DNA from: Candidatus Xiphinematobacter sp.
Lineage (GTDB): Bacteria; Verrucomicrobiota; Verrucomicrobiia; Chthoniobacterales; Xiphinematobacteraceae
Direction: 5' to 3'
DNA: 64,000 nt
NCBI GenBank assembly: GCA_016766635.1
Contig: CP068473.1
Coordinates: forward strand, 430,673 to 494,672
This document shows positions 1-8,854 of the stretch, in pieces. The translations under genes and the position numbers were made by a program. The notes under the pieces were generated by a model. That model worked only from the letters and a program-made list of their open reading frames with translations. It had not been told where the DNA came from and searched no databases. Position 1 is the first letter of the stretch; each line of letters begins with the position of its first letter.

Positions 1-2829
1 CCACGGTTTTACTTCGGGAACTGGCCGCTGTGGAGTGGAGAGGTAGCCTTCTTCAACTAGAGAAAACAGAGAGGCTTGCCCACTGGATCTGTCTCGATGG
101 AGAGATATCGCTCCCTTCATGGCCGTTTCAATGTGCGCGAACAGAGAGGCTCTAGACTTCCCAAAGCAGTCGAAAGCACCACACTTGACTAAACTTTCTA
201 GGACTTTCCGGTTGACTGTCCGAGGGTCCATTCGACCGCAAAAATCCTCCAAACATCGGAAAGTTCCTCCGCGACTACGTTCCTGGATAGCAGAAGACAT
301 AGCCTGCTCTCCTACGTTTTTGATGGCAGCGAGGCCGAAGCGAATGGCTTGTTGTTCACTCTCAGGAGTGAATTTTAAGGAGCTTCGGTTAATGTCCGGC
401 GGCAATATTTTTAAGTGCATTCTCTGGCATTCTGCTACGAGGATAGAGATCTTGTCTGTGTTGTTGACTTCGTTACTTAGCAATCCAGACATAAATTCTA
501 TAGGATAGTTTGCCTTTAGGTAGGCAGTCTGGTAGCAGATGAGCCCGTATGCGGCGCTGTGGCTTTTGTTAAACCCATAGCCAGCAAATTTTTCCAAAAG
601 ATCAAAAATACTGTTCGCTTTCTTCTCTGGAATGTTGTTGGCGCACCTGCATCCCTCTATAAAACGTGTCCGCTCCTTAGCCATTTTTTTTTTGTCCTTT
701 TTTCCCATAGCGCGACGTAAAAGATCTGCCTGTCCCAGAGAATACCCGGCGAGGGTGCTTGCCGCCTGTTGTACTTGTTCTTGGTAAATCAAGACCCCAA
801 AAGTATCAGAACAAACCTGTTTTAGGAGAGGATGGGCGTACTCGATTCTCTTGAGCCCCTTTTTTCTCTCAATATAATCGTCGATCAGATCCATGGGACC
901 AGGGCGGTATAGGGCAATGAGGGCAATAATATCGTCAAGGTTCCGGATTTGGAAACGCTTACAGGTGTTCATCATGCCATTAGATTCCAATTGAAAAATG
1001 CCGGTGGTTTTACCCTGATTCAAGAGATCAAGGGTGGGAGCGTCATCAGACGGAATCTGCGTAATATCGAAACGCGGCTGGTGATGACGAATAAAGGAAA
1101 TAACATCGTGGACAACGGTTAGGGTTTTGAGGCCAAGGAAGTCCATCTTTAACATCCCAAGGTCCGTGAGAGGCCCCATAGGGTACTGTGTGACAATTTC
1201 CTTATCCTTTCCCCTGCAAAGGGGGACATGGCCATCGGAAAGGTTATAATCTCCAATTACCACCCCGGCGGCGTGGATGCCTGTATTGCGGCTGATACCC
1301 TCAAGTACCAAAGCATAGTCCCAAAGTCGTTGAACACGAGGTTCCTGCTCTAGCATATTATGCAATACAGGGTTCTTTTCCGATGCGAGCTGGAGGGTGA
1401 TGTTTAATTCGTTGGGAATCATCTTGGCGATACGGTCGGCATCCGCATATTTCCAGCCCAGTACTCGTCCTACATCCCGCACTACGCTTTTTGCCCCCAG
1501 GGTGCCGAAGGTGATGATCTGTGCAACAGAACGTTCTCCATATTTTTTCCGCACATACTCGATTACCTCTCCGCGCCGATTTTGACAGAAATCGATATCG
1601 ATATCTGGGGGACTGACACGCTCTGGATTGAGAAAACGCTCAAAAATCAGTCCGTAGTGGAGGGGATCTAGGTCAGTAATGCCCAAGACATAGGCGACAA
1701 GCGACCCCGCAGCAGACCCACGCCCAGGTCCCACTGGAATGTCATGCTGCTTTGCAAAGTGGATGAAATCCCAGACGATTAGGAAATAACTTACAAATCC
1801 TGCCGTTTCTATAACGGAAAGCTCATACTCCAGACGACGGTTCAGGTTAACATCTCCTCGAACCCGATCTTTACCAAACCTTCTTTCTAGCCCTTCCTTG
1901 CATAATCCCCTAAGGTAGGTTTCCCGAGTGATTCCATCAGGTACTTGATAGGCTGGATATTTCGGTTCTCCAAACTCCAGATCGAGACTACAGCGCTCTG
2001 CGACATGCAAAGTATTATCTGCCGCCTGAGGTAGATGTGGAAAGAGCCCCCGCATTTCTTGGGGAGACTTGAGGTAGAGCTCCGGAGCATAACGTATACG
2101 TCTTTCATCGTGTACCATTGCACCCGTTCCAATGCAGACCATGATATCATGGGCTTCGTGGTGGGAGCGATGAAGAAAGTGAACATCGTTGGTAAGCACG
2201 AGTCCTACACCCATCTCCCTAGAAAATTCTATGAGATGCGGATTGCAGCGTGCCTGTGCTTCCATACCATGATCCTGCAATTCCAGAAAAAAATTTTCCG
2301 ATCCAAAAATGTCTCGATAAGTCGCAGCAGCAGCTCTAGCCGAGGCAATCTGGCCTGCTGCAAGAAGGGAGTTTATTTCTCCCTTTAGGCAACCACTGAG
2401 CGCAATCAATCCCCCAGAGTACGTAGCAAGCAACACCTTATCCACTAGTGGTTTGTAATAAAAGCCTTCTAAGTGAGCGTTAGAAACCAACCTTACCAAG
2501 TTCCGGTACCCTTCTTCATTCTGTGCAAGAACAGTAAGGTGATAAGCAGCCCTCTTTCTTAGAGAAATACTATGTTCTCTCTGTCGATCGAGAGCTACGT
2601 AGAGCTCGCATCCGATAATGGGCTTTATTCCCGCTTTGATGGCCTGTTGATAAAACTCAATAGCACCATAGAGGCTGCCGTGATCGGTAATCGCCACCGC
2701 TGGCATCTCGTACCTTGCAGCTGTTCCGACCAAATCTGAAATGCGTATTGCCCCGTCCAAAAGGGAATACTCGGTGTGCACATGAAGGTGAACAAAAGAC
2801 TTCACGGAAGAAGTTACATCACCACCCAC
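1..2829 (-). CDS. dnaE: DNA polymerase III alpha subunit, 3' end missing
   Basis: This is the catalytic alpha subunit of the replicative DNA polymerase. The reverse strand reads open from 2829 to the left window edge (943 codons), so about the last 200 residues (OB fold, tau-binding tail) lie outside. An N-terminal PHP domain opens with HLHVHTEYSLLDG (about residues 14-26). The polymerase active-site motif PDIDIDF sits near residues 406-412, and the fingers region contains LYRPGPMDLI and later GYGFNKSHSAAY. The start is uncertain: a GTG at 2829 has GGAG close upstream, and a second in-frame GTG lies at 2805, just before the conserved block. It is transcribed toward the left edge and is separated from the squalene synthase-like gene by about 80 bases. 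Confidence 0.96.
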   Translation of the reverse strand, partial: MGGDVTSSVKSFVHLHVHTEYSLLDGAIRISDLVGTAARYEMPAVAITDHGSLYGAIEFYQQAIKAGIKPIIGCELYVALDRQREHSISLRKRAAYHLTVLAQNEEGYRNLVRLVSNAHLEGFYYKPLVDKVLLATYSGGLIALSGCLKGEINSLLAAGQIASARAAAATYRDIFGSENFFLELQDHGMEAQARCNPHLIEFSREMGVGLVLTNDVHFLHRSHHEAHDIMVCIGTGAMVHDERRIRYAPELYLKSPQEMRGLFPHLPQAADNTLHVAERCSLDLEFGEPKYPAYQVPDGITRETYLRGLCKEGLERRFGKDRVRGDVNLNRRLEYELSVIETAGFVSYFLIVWDFIHFAKQHDIPVGPGRGSAAGSLVAYVLGITDLDPLHYGLIFERFLNPERVSPPDIDIDFCQNRRGEVIEYVRKKYGERSVAQIITFGTLGAKSVVRDVGRVLGWKYADADRIAKMIPNELNITLQLASEKNPVLHNMLEQEPRVQRLWDYALVLEGISRNTGIHAAGVVIGDYNLSDGHVPLCRGKDKEIVTQYPMGPLTDLGMLKMDFLGLKTLTVVHDVISFIRHHQPRFDITQIPSDDAPTLDLLNQGKTTGIFQLESNGMMNTCKRFQIRNLDDIIALIALYRPGPMDLIDDYIERKKGLKRIEYAHPLLKQVCSDTFGVLIYQEQVQQAASTLAGYSLGQADLLRRAMGKKDKKKMAKERTRFIEGCRCANNIPEKKANSIFDLLEKFAGYGFNKSHSAAYGLICYQTAYLKANYPIEFMSGLLSNEVNNTDKISILVAECQRMHLKILPPDINRSSLKFTPESEQQAIRFGLAAIKNVGEQAMSSAIQERSRGGTFRCLEDFCGRMDPRTVNRKVLESLVKCGAFDCFGKSRASLFAHIETAMKGAISLHRDRSSGQASLFSLVEEGYLSTPQRPVPEVKPW

Positions 2830-2908
2830 CTACTCCAAGGATGAGTTCCAATAAGTTGCAAGAAGTTCACATCCACAACGCCACCCTGACTAACTCTCTT
2901 CTTTCTGC

Positions 2909-3805
2909 TCACTTTATCGTCAACCATGTTTGTAACGCTTTGTAGCAGGCCGGCATCTTGGGCTCTGCTCTCCAAAGAAAGGGTAGCGTCTTAATTAAAA
3001 TACAGCGAACTTCCCTACGAGAAATTTTGGTTTTTCCAGCACGCGAGCGGATCAATTTAAGGGTGCGCACACCAATTAGAGCAGGAAGTAGTGTAGCGTA
3101 GCGCAGAAATGGATGGCTAAGAGCCTTCCCGTACTTGACACCAGATTGCATCGCCATCCATGCTTCCCAGAAGCGTTCTTTTACATCTTCTGCAGAAATA
3201 TAAAGTCGCCCGACTGAAGCGTCCTCATCCCGATCTCTGAGGATATTAACGAGCTGTAGCCCCTTACCATAGAGGACACCAAGTTCCTCCATATCCTCAG
3301 CTGAAAGAGAGGCAAACTGTGGAATTCTTCTATAGCAGATGCGTGTCCAAAACCTGCCGACACAACCTGCGACTAGAAATGTGTAACGATCCAGCTGCTC
3401 ACGGGTAAACGGCTCAAGATATGGACGCTCGAGATCGAGCATCTGCCCCTCCATGATGGAATCCAATACCTCCCGGATTACATCAGCATCCGCTTGGTTG
3501 TGCAAGCTTTCTATCAATGTAGGTAGGTGTTCCAAAAGTTGCCTTTCAGCGGGATGATCCTGTGAACGAGCCAGAACTAGGTACATCTTAGAATCGCATT
3601 GCCCCGTTGGATCATTGGCTGACCTCCGGAGGCATTGCAATGCCTCCAAGCGATCTGCCCCTTTGCCAAAGGGGGTATCAGCGATCGTATCTGATGCCCG
3701 TGCTAAGAGGTAAGCAAGAGTAATTTGCGTCTGCACACTACGGGGTAGCAAACGTAAACTGAGATATAGCGAGCGGGAAACGCTTCGTACCAGAAACCAG
3801 TTCAT
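2909..3805 (-). CDS. Squalene/phytoene synthase family protein
   Basis: The 298-residue protein belongs to the trans-isoprenoid head-to-head condensing enzymes (squalene/phytoene synthase). Both aspartate-rich substrate motifs are visible: DTIAD at residues 39-43 and NILRDRDED at 187-195. Between them lies the family pattern YTFLVAGCVG at 141-150. The length is typical of bacterial squalene synthases. The likely reaction joins two farnesyl diphosphates to squalene, but phytoene or dehydrosqualene synthesis cannot be excluded from motifs alone. No hopene cyclase, desaturase or second HpnC/HpnD-type gene is in the window, so the end product is unknown. A small ORF lies 17 bases upstream on the same strand. 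Confidence 0.85.
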   Translation of the reverse strand: MNWFLVRSVSRSLYLSLRLLPRSVQTQITLAYLLARASDTIADTPFGKGADRLEALQCLRRSANDPTGQCDSKMYLVLARSQDHPAERQLLEHLPTLIESLHNQADADVIREVLDSIMEGQMLDLERPYLEPFTREQLDRYTFLVAGCVGRFWTRICYRRIPQFASLSAEDMEELGVLYGKGLQLVNILRDRDEDASVGRLYISAEDVKERFWEAWMAMQSGVKYGKALSHPFLRYATLLPALIGVRTLKLIRSRAGKTKISRREVRCILIKTLPFLWRAEPKMPACYKALQTWLTIK

Positions 3806-3822
3806 TGGACTAGATGTATTGA

Positions 3823-4026
3823 TCAGAGCCCCACTCCTCCCATTTTCGTCACCATCAGCTTCGTATGTATGAAGCGCCCAGATTCAATTGCGAGGCAAAT
3901 CGTGGGACAACGTACCGGGCCAATTGTAGCACCTTTCTCCCTAGTTTCACCTGAAATGTAGCGCAGCCCTGCGATACCCAAGATCCCTCCAGAGGAGACA
4001 ACAGAAGTTATCCCCAGAAATAGCAA
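3823..4026 (-). CDS. Small hydrophobic ORF, doubtful
   Basis: A 67-codon open frame starts with TTG, with an in-frame stop shortly upstream. Its first 25 residues are hydrophobic with Gly and Ser (ITSVVSSGGILGIAGL), like a membrane segment, and the tail is basic. It lies directly before the squalene synthase-like gene on the same strand. I do not recognise it and see no ribosome-binding site. It may be a small membrane protein, the relic of a larger gene, or chance. Confidence 0.25.
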   Translation of the reverse strand: MLFLGITSVVSSGGILGIAGLRYISGETREKGATIGPVRCPTICLAIESGRFIHTKLMVTKMGGVGL

Positions 4027-4304
4027 GCCACTAGCCTATACTGGAGGGAAGGAATTCCTTAGGTCGTGGTTCGCTATGAGTGAACGTCAACTTCCTGGAC
4101 GGGGAGTCTCGCCGATGGTACCTACCAAGGGGCGTCGTTATTTGGCAACAGAAGTGTTAGATACCCCTCCTACTAGTCCTTAAGTGATGCGTAGCCCGTT
4201 ACGGACGCCGCCTAGAGAGACCTTTACCAATGGGATTGCGATGGAAAAGCTTGCTCTTTCCGCTACTTAGCAGACGTTAGAGGACTTCTCCGGAGGAAAC
4301 TACC
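4027..4304. other. Gap before hemW
   Basis: Together with the doubtful ORF at 3823-4026, the gap between the squalene synthase-like gene and hemW is 499 bases. A plus-strand frame at 4077-4184 could encode about 35 residues (starts MSERQLPGRG), but it matches nothing I know. No tRNA, repeat or strong terminator is visible. The last bases carry the hemW ribosome-binding site, GGAGG at 4292-4296. Confidence 0.4.
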
Positions 4305-5390
4305 TTGGTTCAAAACTTATACATTCATATTCCGTTTTGCTCGAAGCTTTGTCCCTATTGCAGCTTCTACAAGGAGCAAACCGATCCTGGTAAGATGCAC
4401 GCATTTTTGAATGCACTCCTCATGGAGGCGGAAAAAGTCTGCTTTCAGCCCAAAGCCATATTTTTTGGGGGTGGTACGCCGACTATCCTCTCCTGTCAGC
4501 AATTAGACTACCTTTTTCGTGGACTGAGCAAGCACTTAGATTTACGTCAAGTAAAGGAGTGGACCGTTGAAATGAACCCTGCTACGGTCTCTGCAGAAAA
4601 GGGGCGTTTGTTACTAGATTGGGGAGTCAATCGTATTAGTATGGGGATACAATCTTGGGACCCAGGGCTCTTGTCCACCTTGGGGCGAGAACACACAGTT
4701 GGTCAGAGCGAACGTTCTTACGATATTCTTCGGAAAGTCGGCTTTTCCAATATAAATCTTGATCTCATTTTTGGAATCCCTGGCCAGGGAATAGAGCAGT
4801 GGAAAGACTCTCTTGGCAAAACTGTCCTGCTCCGCCCAGATCATATCTCCGCCTACTGTCTAACTTACAAGGAGGATACGGAATATTTTTCCCGTCTCAT
4901 GCGGGGCGTGTACTTTCAAGACGTCAATAAAGAAGCAGAGTTTTTTGAAGTAACAATGGATTACCTAGAAGGAGCGGGTTATTGCCAATACGAGATCTCT
5001 AACTATACATCTCCTGGAAAGGAATGTCTCCATAATCTGGGTTATTGGAGGGGGGAGAACTATATTGGGCTTGGGCCAAGCGCCTTCTCTACCATCGGAA
5101 CCTCACGGTGGAGCAATGTGGCAAATACTGCAGAGTACATCAAGAGAATGAACACAGATGGCGAGGCTATCTGTTTTAGAGAAACGCTTAGTCTAGATAC
5201 TCTGAGAGCAGAACGCGTATTACTCAGCCTGCGTACCAGGGAGGGGATCCCCGCCTCCTGGCTAAGGGAACACGAGGAAAAGTTGCGGATTTTTTTTGAA
5301 CTAGGACTGATCGAAGCCTCGGGAGAGGCTATTCGGCTTACTCGACAGGGGCGCCTAGTCGCAGATTCAGTAGCGGAGGCCTTCTTATAA
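4305..5390 (+). CDS. hemW: Radical SAM heme chaperone HemW
   Basis: The 361-residue protein is a radical SAM enzyme of the HemN/HemW group. The iron-sulfur motif CxxxCxxC is at C12, C16 and C19, within the first 20 residues as in HemW rather than the longer HemN. GGGTPT at 55-60 and the SMGIQS and LIFGIPGQ blocks follow in family order. HemW is now regarded as a heme-binding chaperone, not a coproporphyrinogen oxidase. The start is TTG, supported by GGAGG eight bases upstream, one of the clearest Shine-Dalgarno sites in the window. It converges with mqnA, 12 bases away. Confidence 0.9.
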   Translation: MVQNLYIHIPFCSKLCPYCSFYKEQTDPGKMHAFLNALLMEAEKVCFQPKAIFFGGGTPTILSCQQLDYLFRGLSKHLDLRQVKEWTVEMNPATVSAEKGRLLLDWGVNRISMGIQSWDPGLLSTLGREHTVGQSERSYDILRKVGFSNINLDLIFGIPGQGIEQWKDSLGKTVLLRPDHISAYCLTYKEDTEYFSRLMRGVYFQDVNKEAEFFEVTMDYLEGAGYCQYEISNYTSPGKECLHNLGYWRGENYIGLGPSAFSTIGTSRWSNVANTAEYIKRMNTDGEAICFRETLSLDTLRAERVLLSLRTREGIPASWLREHEEKLRIFFELGLIEASGEAIRLTRQGRLVADSVAEAFL

Positions 5391-5402
5391 AGAAGAGCTT
5401 CC

Positions 5403-6143
5403 CTAGACGAAGGAGGGGTTACAAGAACCGGCTGAACTAAGGCCATGCTTGTAAAGAAGCTCGGCAAACCTAACAAGGCTCCGCTTCTCTAGCTCCCCCA
5501 AATCGTAGCGAATATAGGTATTTAAGTAGGTTGAAGTAAAGATAGGGTTACTCCTCCTAGCGATGAGCTCTGCTAGGGCTTGTATCCCTGCTCGTTTCGC
5601 TGAGCGGAGGAATTCCGCGATCTGCAGGGCCGACTTTTCCCTTATGGACCACGCTGCATACACAAATGGCAGCCCTGTATAAGAGGTCCAAATTGCTCCA
5701 AGATCGAGAAACCGCCAACCTGCTGGCGCTGACAGTCGAAAATCAATAGCCGGATCCCCAATTAGAATGTGACTTTCGTCCTTATGATTAAGCGGCCGCA
5801 CGGAAAATTCTGGGCTCAGTCCGAGAAATTCAGCACATAGGCAGCGAAAGAGTGCATTAGAGGTACAAGAGGAGGGATCTAAAGAGACATACCGAATCTC
5901 CTCCAATGGCTTACGATGTGCAAGAAACACACTAAAAACTTCGCCATACGAACTTATACAGACACCGTCCACAATTAACGGACGAGGCTGCTGTAAGATT
6001 TTGTATGTGGGCAAAAGGGCTGCGTCAAATAATCCCGACTCGTAGCGCCTTACAAGGCGTGAGGGCACTTCCAACTCTAGAGACCCCAAAATGGCAGCCC
6101 TCAACGGAAGCGCATTAAGGTATGGAACCGCCCCAAGCCGCAT
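5403..6143 (-). CDS. mqnA: Chorismate dehydratase MqnA (futalosine pathway)
   Basis: The 246-residue protein matches MqnA, which dehydrates chorismate to 3-enolpyruvyl-benzoate, the first committed step of menaquinone synthesis by the futalosine route. The family start RLGAVPYLNALPL, the central LDPSSCTSNALFRCL block and the SHILIGDPAID segment are all present. The fold is that of a periplasmic binding protein, but no signal peptide is present. It is somewhat shorter than usual (about 270-290), mostly at the C-terminus. mqnE lies 31 bases upstream on the same strand, so the two are probably co-transcribed. Confidence 0.92.
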   Translation of the reverse strand: MRLGAVPYLNALPLRAAILGSLELEVPSRLVRRYESGLFDAALLPTYKILQQPRPLIVDGVCISSYGEVFSVFLAHRKPLEEIRYVSLDPSSCTSNALFRCLCAEFLGLSPEFSVRPLNHKDESHILIGDPAIDFRLSAPAGWRFLDLGAIWTSYTGLPFVYAAWSIREKSALQIAEFLRSAKRAGIQALAELIARRSNPIFTSTYLNTYIRYDLGELEKRSLVRFAELLYKHGLSSAGSCNPSFV

Positions 6144-6174
6144 AAAACTAGTAGAGACTACTCTACCTGAGTAG

Positions 6175-7344
6175 CTAATGTTGACTTATGTGACGATAGA
6201 AGCTATCTCGCTCGACTGGGATACGACCAGTTTCGCAAATGGCATTCTTCAGGGAAGCCACTGTCTGTTTTTGGGGGGTGACAGCGCCAGCCATATGAAA
6301 AATTCTTTCCTCCATAATGGTGCCATGCAGATCATCCACTCCATAACTGAGAGCAAGCTGCGCCACCGGGAGGCCCAGACTGACCCAATAAGCCGTGATG
6401 TGCTCGAAGTTATCCAGGTAGATCCTGGAAATAGCAAGATTCTTTAGCTCTTCGGTAGCGGAAATACGCTGGATGTGTGCCATGGCAGTGGCATTCGGCA
6501 CAAATGCGAGGGGGATAAATCCGGTAAATCCACCAGTTTCATCTTGAAGTGCTCGAAGTCGCTCCAAATGAGCAATGCGCTGAGCACATGTCTCGATATG
6601 ACCATAGAGCATGGTGCTGGTGCTTTTTCCACCCATTTGGTGCCAAGTGCGATGGACCTCTAGCCACTCCTCCGCGGTTTCCTTGGCATGGCAAATTTTC
6701 CTGCGTACTCCACTATCAAAAATCTCTGCCCCTCCCCCAGTAATGGAATCCAGACCATGCTTGCGCAAAAGTTGTAGGGTATCTCTAATGGAAAGATGAA
6801 AAACACGTCTGGCAAAATGCCGGATTTCAATCGCTGTAAATGCCTTGATATGTAAGATCTTACTCAGTGCTCTAAGACTAGAAAGCAACTCCAGGTACCA
6901 TTCTCCTTTCAATGTGGGATGTAACCCTCCTACTATGTGAACTTCGGTAATGCCTCTGGATAGCGCCTGCCGGACACCTTGTACAATTGTCTGGATGCCT
7001 GTCTCAAAGGCATGAGCGTCCCGCTTTTTGGCACCGAAAGCGCAAAACTGACAGGAGAGGATGCAAATGTTGGAGTAGTTAATGTAGCGGTTATGAAGAT
7101 ATGTCGCAAAATTTCCGTTCTTACGTTCCCGTATGAGATTAGCGATGGCTCCTAGTCCATTGAGGTCCTGCGTCCCGTATAAAATCTCTCCTTCTTGCCG
7201 AGAGATACGCCTCCCGTGTTCCACCTTCTTGAGGATTGGGCGAAGCTCGTGGGACACGACAGAAGAAATTATCTCCCCGAGCTGCCTGTCTGGACGAGGC
7301 GTGGCATTGGGCGAGTTAACTATAATTGCCTGAAGTATCGACAT
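6175..7344 (-). CDS. mqnE: Aminofutalosine synthase MqnE
   Basis: The 389-residue radical SAM enzyme joins the MqnA product to SAM to form 6-amino-6-deoxyfutalosine. The cluster motif is C94, C98, C101 (CILSCQFC), followed by AFGAKK and the HIVGGLHP and SITGGGAEIF blocks typical of MqnE/MqnC. The long segment before the cluster and the HIETCAQRIAHLERLRALQDETGGF stretch favour MqnE over the related dehypoxanthinyl cyclase MqnC. Pairing with mqnA supports this. It follows glgC on the same strand after 119 bases. Confidence 0.92.
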   Translation of the reverse strand: MSILQAIIVNSPNATPRPDRQLGEIISSVVSHELRPILKKVEHGRRISRQEGEILYGTQDLNGLGAIANLIRERKNGNFATYLHNRYINYSNICILSCQFCAFGAKKRDAHAFETGIQTIVQGVRQALSRGITEVHIVGGLHPTLKGEWYLELLSSLRALSKILHIKAFTAIEIRHFARRVFHLSIRDTLQLLRKHGLDSITGGGAEIFDSGVRRKICHAKETAEEWLEVHRTWHQMGGKSTSTMLYGHIETCAQRIAHLERLRALQDETGGFTGFIPLAFVPNATAMAHIQRISATEELKNLAISRIYLDNFEHITAYWVSLGLPVAQLALSYGVDDLHGTIMEERIFHMAGAVTPQKQTVASLKNAICETGRIPVERDSFYRHISQH

Positions 7345-7463
7345 AACTCTAAAAAGTCAGGGGAAATTGAATCCCCCCGCGTATGGAGCTAATTATTTTT
7401 CCTGGACAATCGCCTTGGTGCACCTTTGTATCTGCTCTGCTGGTTAGCAAGACTGGCGGAGAG

Positions 7464-8759
7464 TTATATCAGAGTCCCCCCCGGAATCACGCTATTTTTC
7501 GGCACTACCACAATGCCGTCTCGGATGTAAAAGCCCTCTCCATCTAGATTCTGTGATTTACCACGAGGGCTGATCAGTACTCTATCTCCAATCCGTGCAT
7601 TTTTATCGATGATTGCCCCCTCAATGCTGCAATCACTTCCAATCCCAATGCTTGGAGGGCCTGTGGTGGGAAGGGGAAAATCACTCTCATAGTAATCTGC
7701 ACCCATTAAGATGCTGTTCTTTATTTTCGTTCCCGGCTTAACTATGGCGCGAACACCAATTACACAGCGTTCTATGGTAGAACGCTCGATCATACAACCA
7801 TCGGAAATAATAGCTCGATCAATAAAGGTAGTACGTATAACGCTGGGGGGGAGGAATTGCGGATGTGTGTAAGTTTGCGCTCCGGCCTCATGGAAGCTGT
7901 AAGGAGGGAATTCTTCGGCAAGGTGCAGGTTGGCCTTAAAAAAGCTGCGAATGGTACCGATATCTTCCCAATATCCTTGAAAAACGTAGGCGTTGACGGC
8001 ATGGTTCCGGATGGCGCTTGGAATGACGTTCCTTCCGAAGTCCTCCAGATCGTTGTCCAAGCACTTACTGAGAATGGAGCGATTAAAAACGTAAATTCCC
8101 ATAGATGCCTGGTAGAGCTCAGCACTTCCCGAATGGCCGATCGCCTTGAGTAGATCGGGTGGGATTTTTAGTGTATCCAGAATTGTAGGGTCCTTAGGTT
8201 TTTCGACAAAATGCGCAATGTGGCACTTTTCATCTGTCTGCATAATACCGAACCCGGAGGCGGATGCCCGGCTAACTGGAGTGGTTGCAATGGTGATCTC
8301 TGCGTCCGTCTCCACGTGCTGGCGCAAGATGGCACGGTAGTCCATGCGATAGAGCTGATCCCCACTTAAGACAATGAAGTATTCGTAGGGCTGTTCCAGG
8401 AAATAACGGAGGTTTTGCCGTACAGCATCTGCAGTTCCCTGGTACCATCTGGAGCTTTTTGGGGTTTGCTGGGCCGCCAGAATTTCCACGAAGCTGGGGG
8501 TAAAACTATCAAATTTATAGCTTGCGTTAATGTGTCGATGAAGTGAAGTACTGTTAAATTGAGTTAGAACGTAGATGCTTCGTATTGAAGAGTTCAGACA
8601 ATTACTGATGGGAATGTCTACCAGACGATACTTTCCACCGAGGGGGACAGCCGGTTTTGCTCTTTCCTTGGTGAGAGGGAAGAGTCGCGTGCCGGCACCC
8701 CCGCCCATAATGATGGCTAGGGTTTTATGGACCGGCAAGGGACTGAGGTTGACTTTCAT
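7464..8759 (-). CDS. glgC: Glucose-1-phosphate adenylyltransferase
   Basis: The 431-residue protein makes ADP-glucose from glucose-1-phosphate and ATP for glycogen or related glucans. The nucleotidyl-transferase signature GGGAGTRLFPLT is at about residues 19-30, followed by AKPAVPLGGKYRLVDIPISNC. The C-terminal half has the left-handed beta-helix repeats of GlgC (SDGCMIERSTI, IDKNARIGD). Length and domain order are normal. It is divergent from glmS with 95 bases between starts. No glgA or glgB is in the window; the phosphohexomutase at 58.6 kb could supply its substrate. Confidence 0.95.
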   Translation of the reverse strand: MKVNLSPLPVHKTLAIIMGGGAGTRLFPLTKERAKPAVPLGGKYRLVDIPISNCLNSSIRSIYVLTQFNSTSLHRHINASYKFDSFTPSFVEILAAQQTPKSSRWYQGTADAVRQNLRYFLEQPYEYFIVLSGDQLYRMDYRAILRQHVETDAEITIATTPVSRASASGFGIMQTDEKCHIAHFVEKPKDPTILDTLKIPPDLLKAIGHSGSAELYQASMGIYVFNRSILSKCLDNDLEDFGRNVIPSAIRNHAVNAYVFQGYWEDIGTIRSFFKANLHLAEEFPPYSFHEAGAQTYTHPQFLPPSVIRTTFIDRAIISDGCMIERSTIERCVIGVRAIVKPGTKIKNSILMGADYYESDFPLPTTGPPSIGIGSDCSIEGAIIDKNARIGDRVLISPRGKSQNLDGEGFYIRDGIVVVPKNSVIPGGTLI

Positions 8760-8854
8760 GACCAGAGGGCAGAGGAGCGAGGAAAAAATATGGAGGGAAA
8801 GGCCACCGGCACTTCATCCTGCGCCACTACTTTCATTTTGTCACAACTAAAAAG

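Noticed and set aside
8760-8854. glmS ribozyme upstream of glmS
   Set aside because: The spacer to divergent glgC is only 95 bases, too short for the ribozyme, and none of its sequence blocks is visible.
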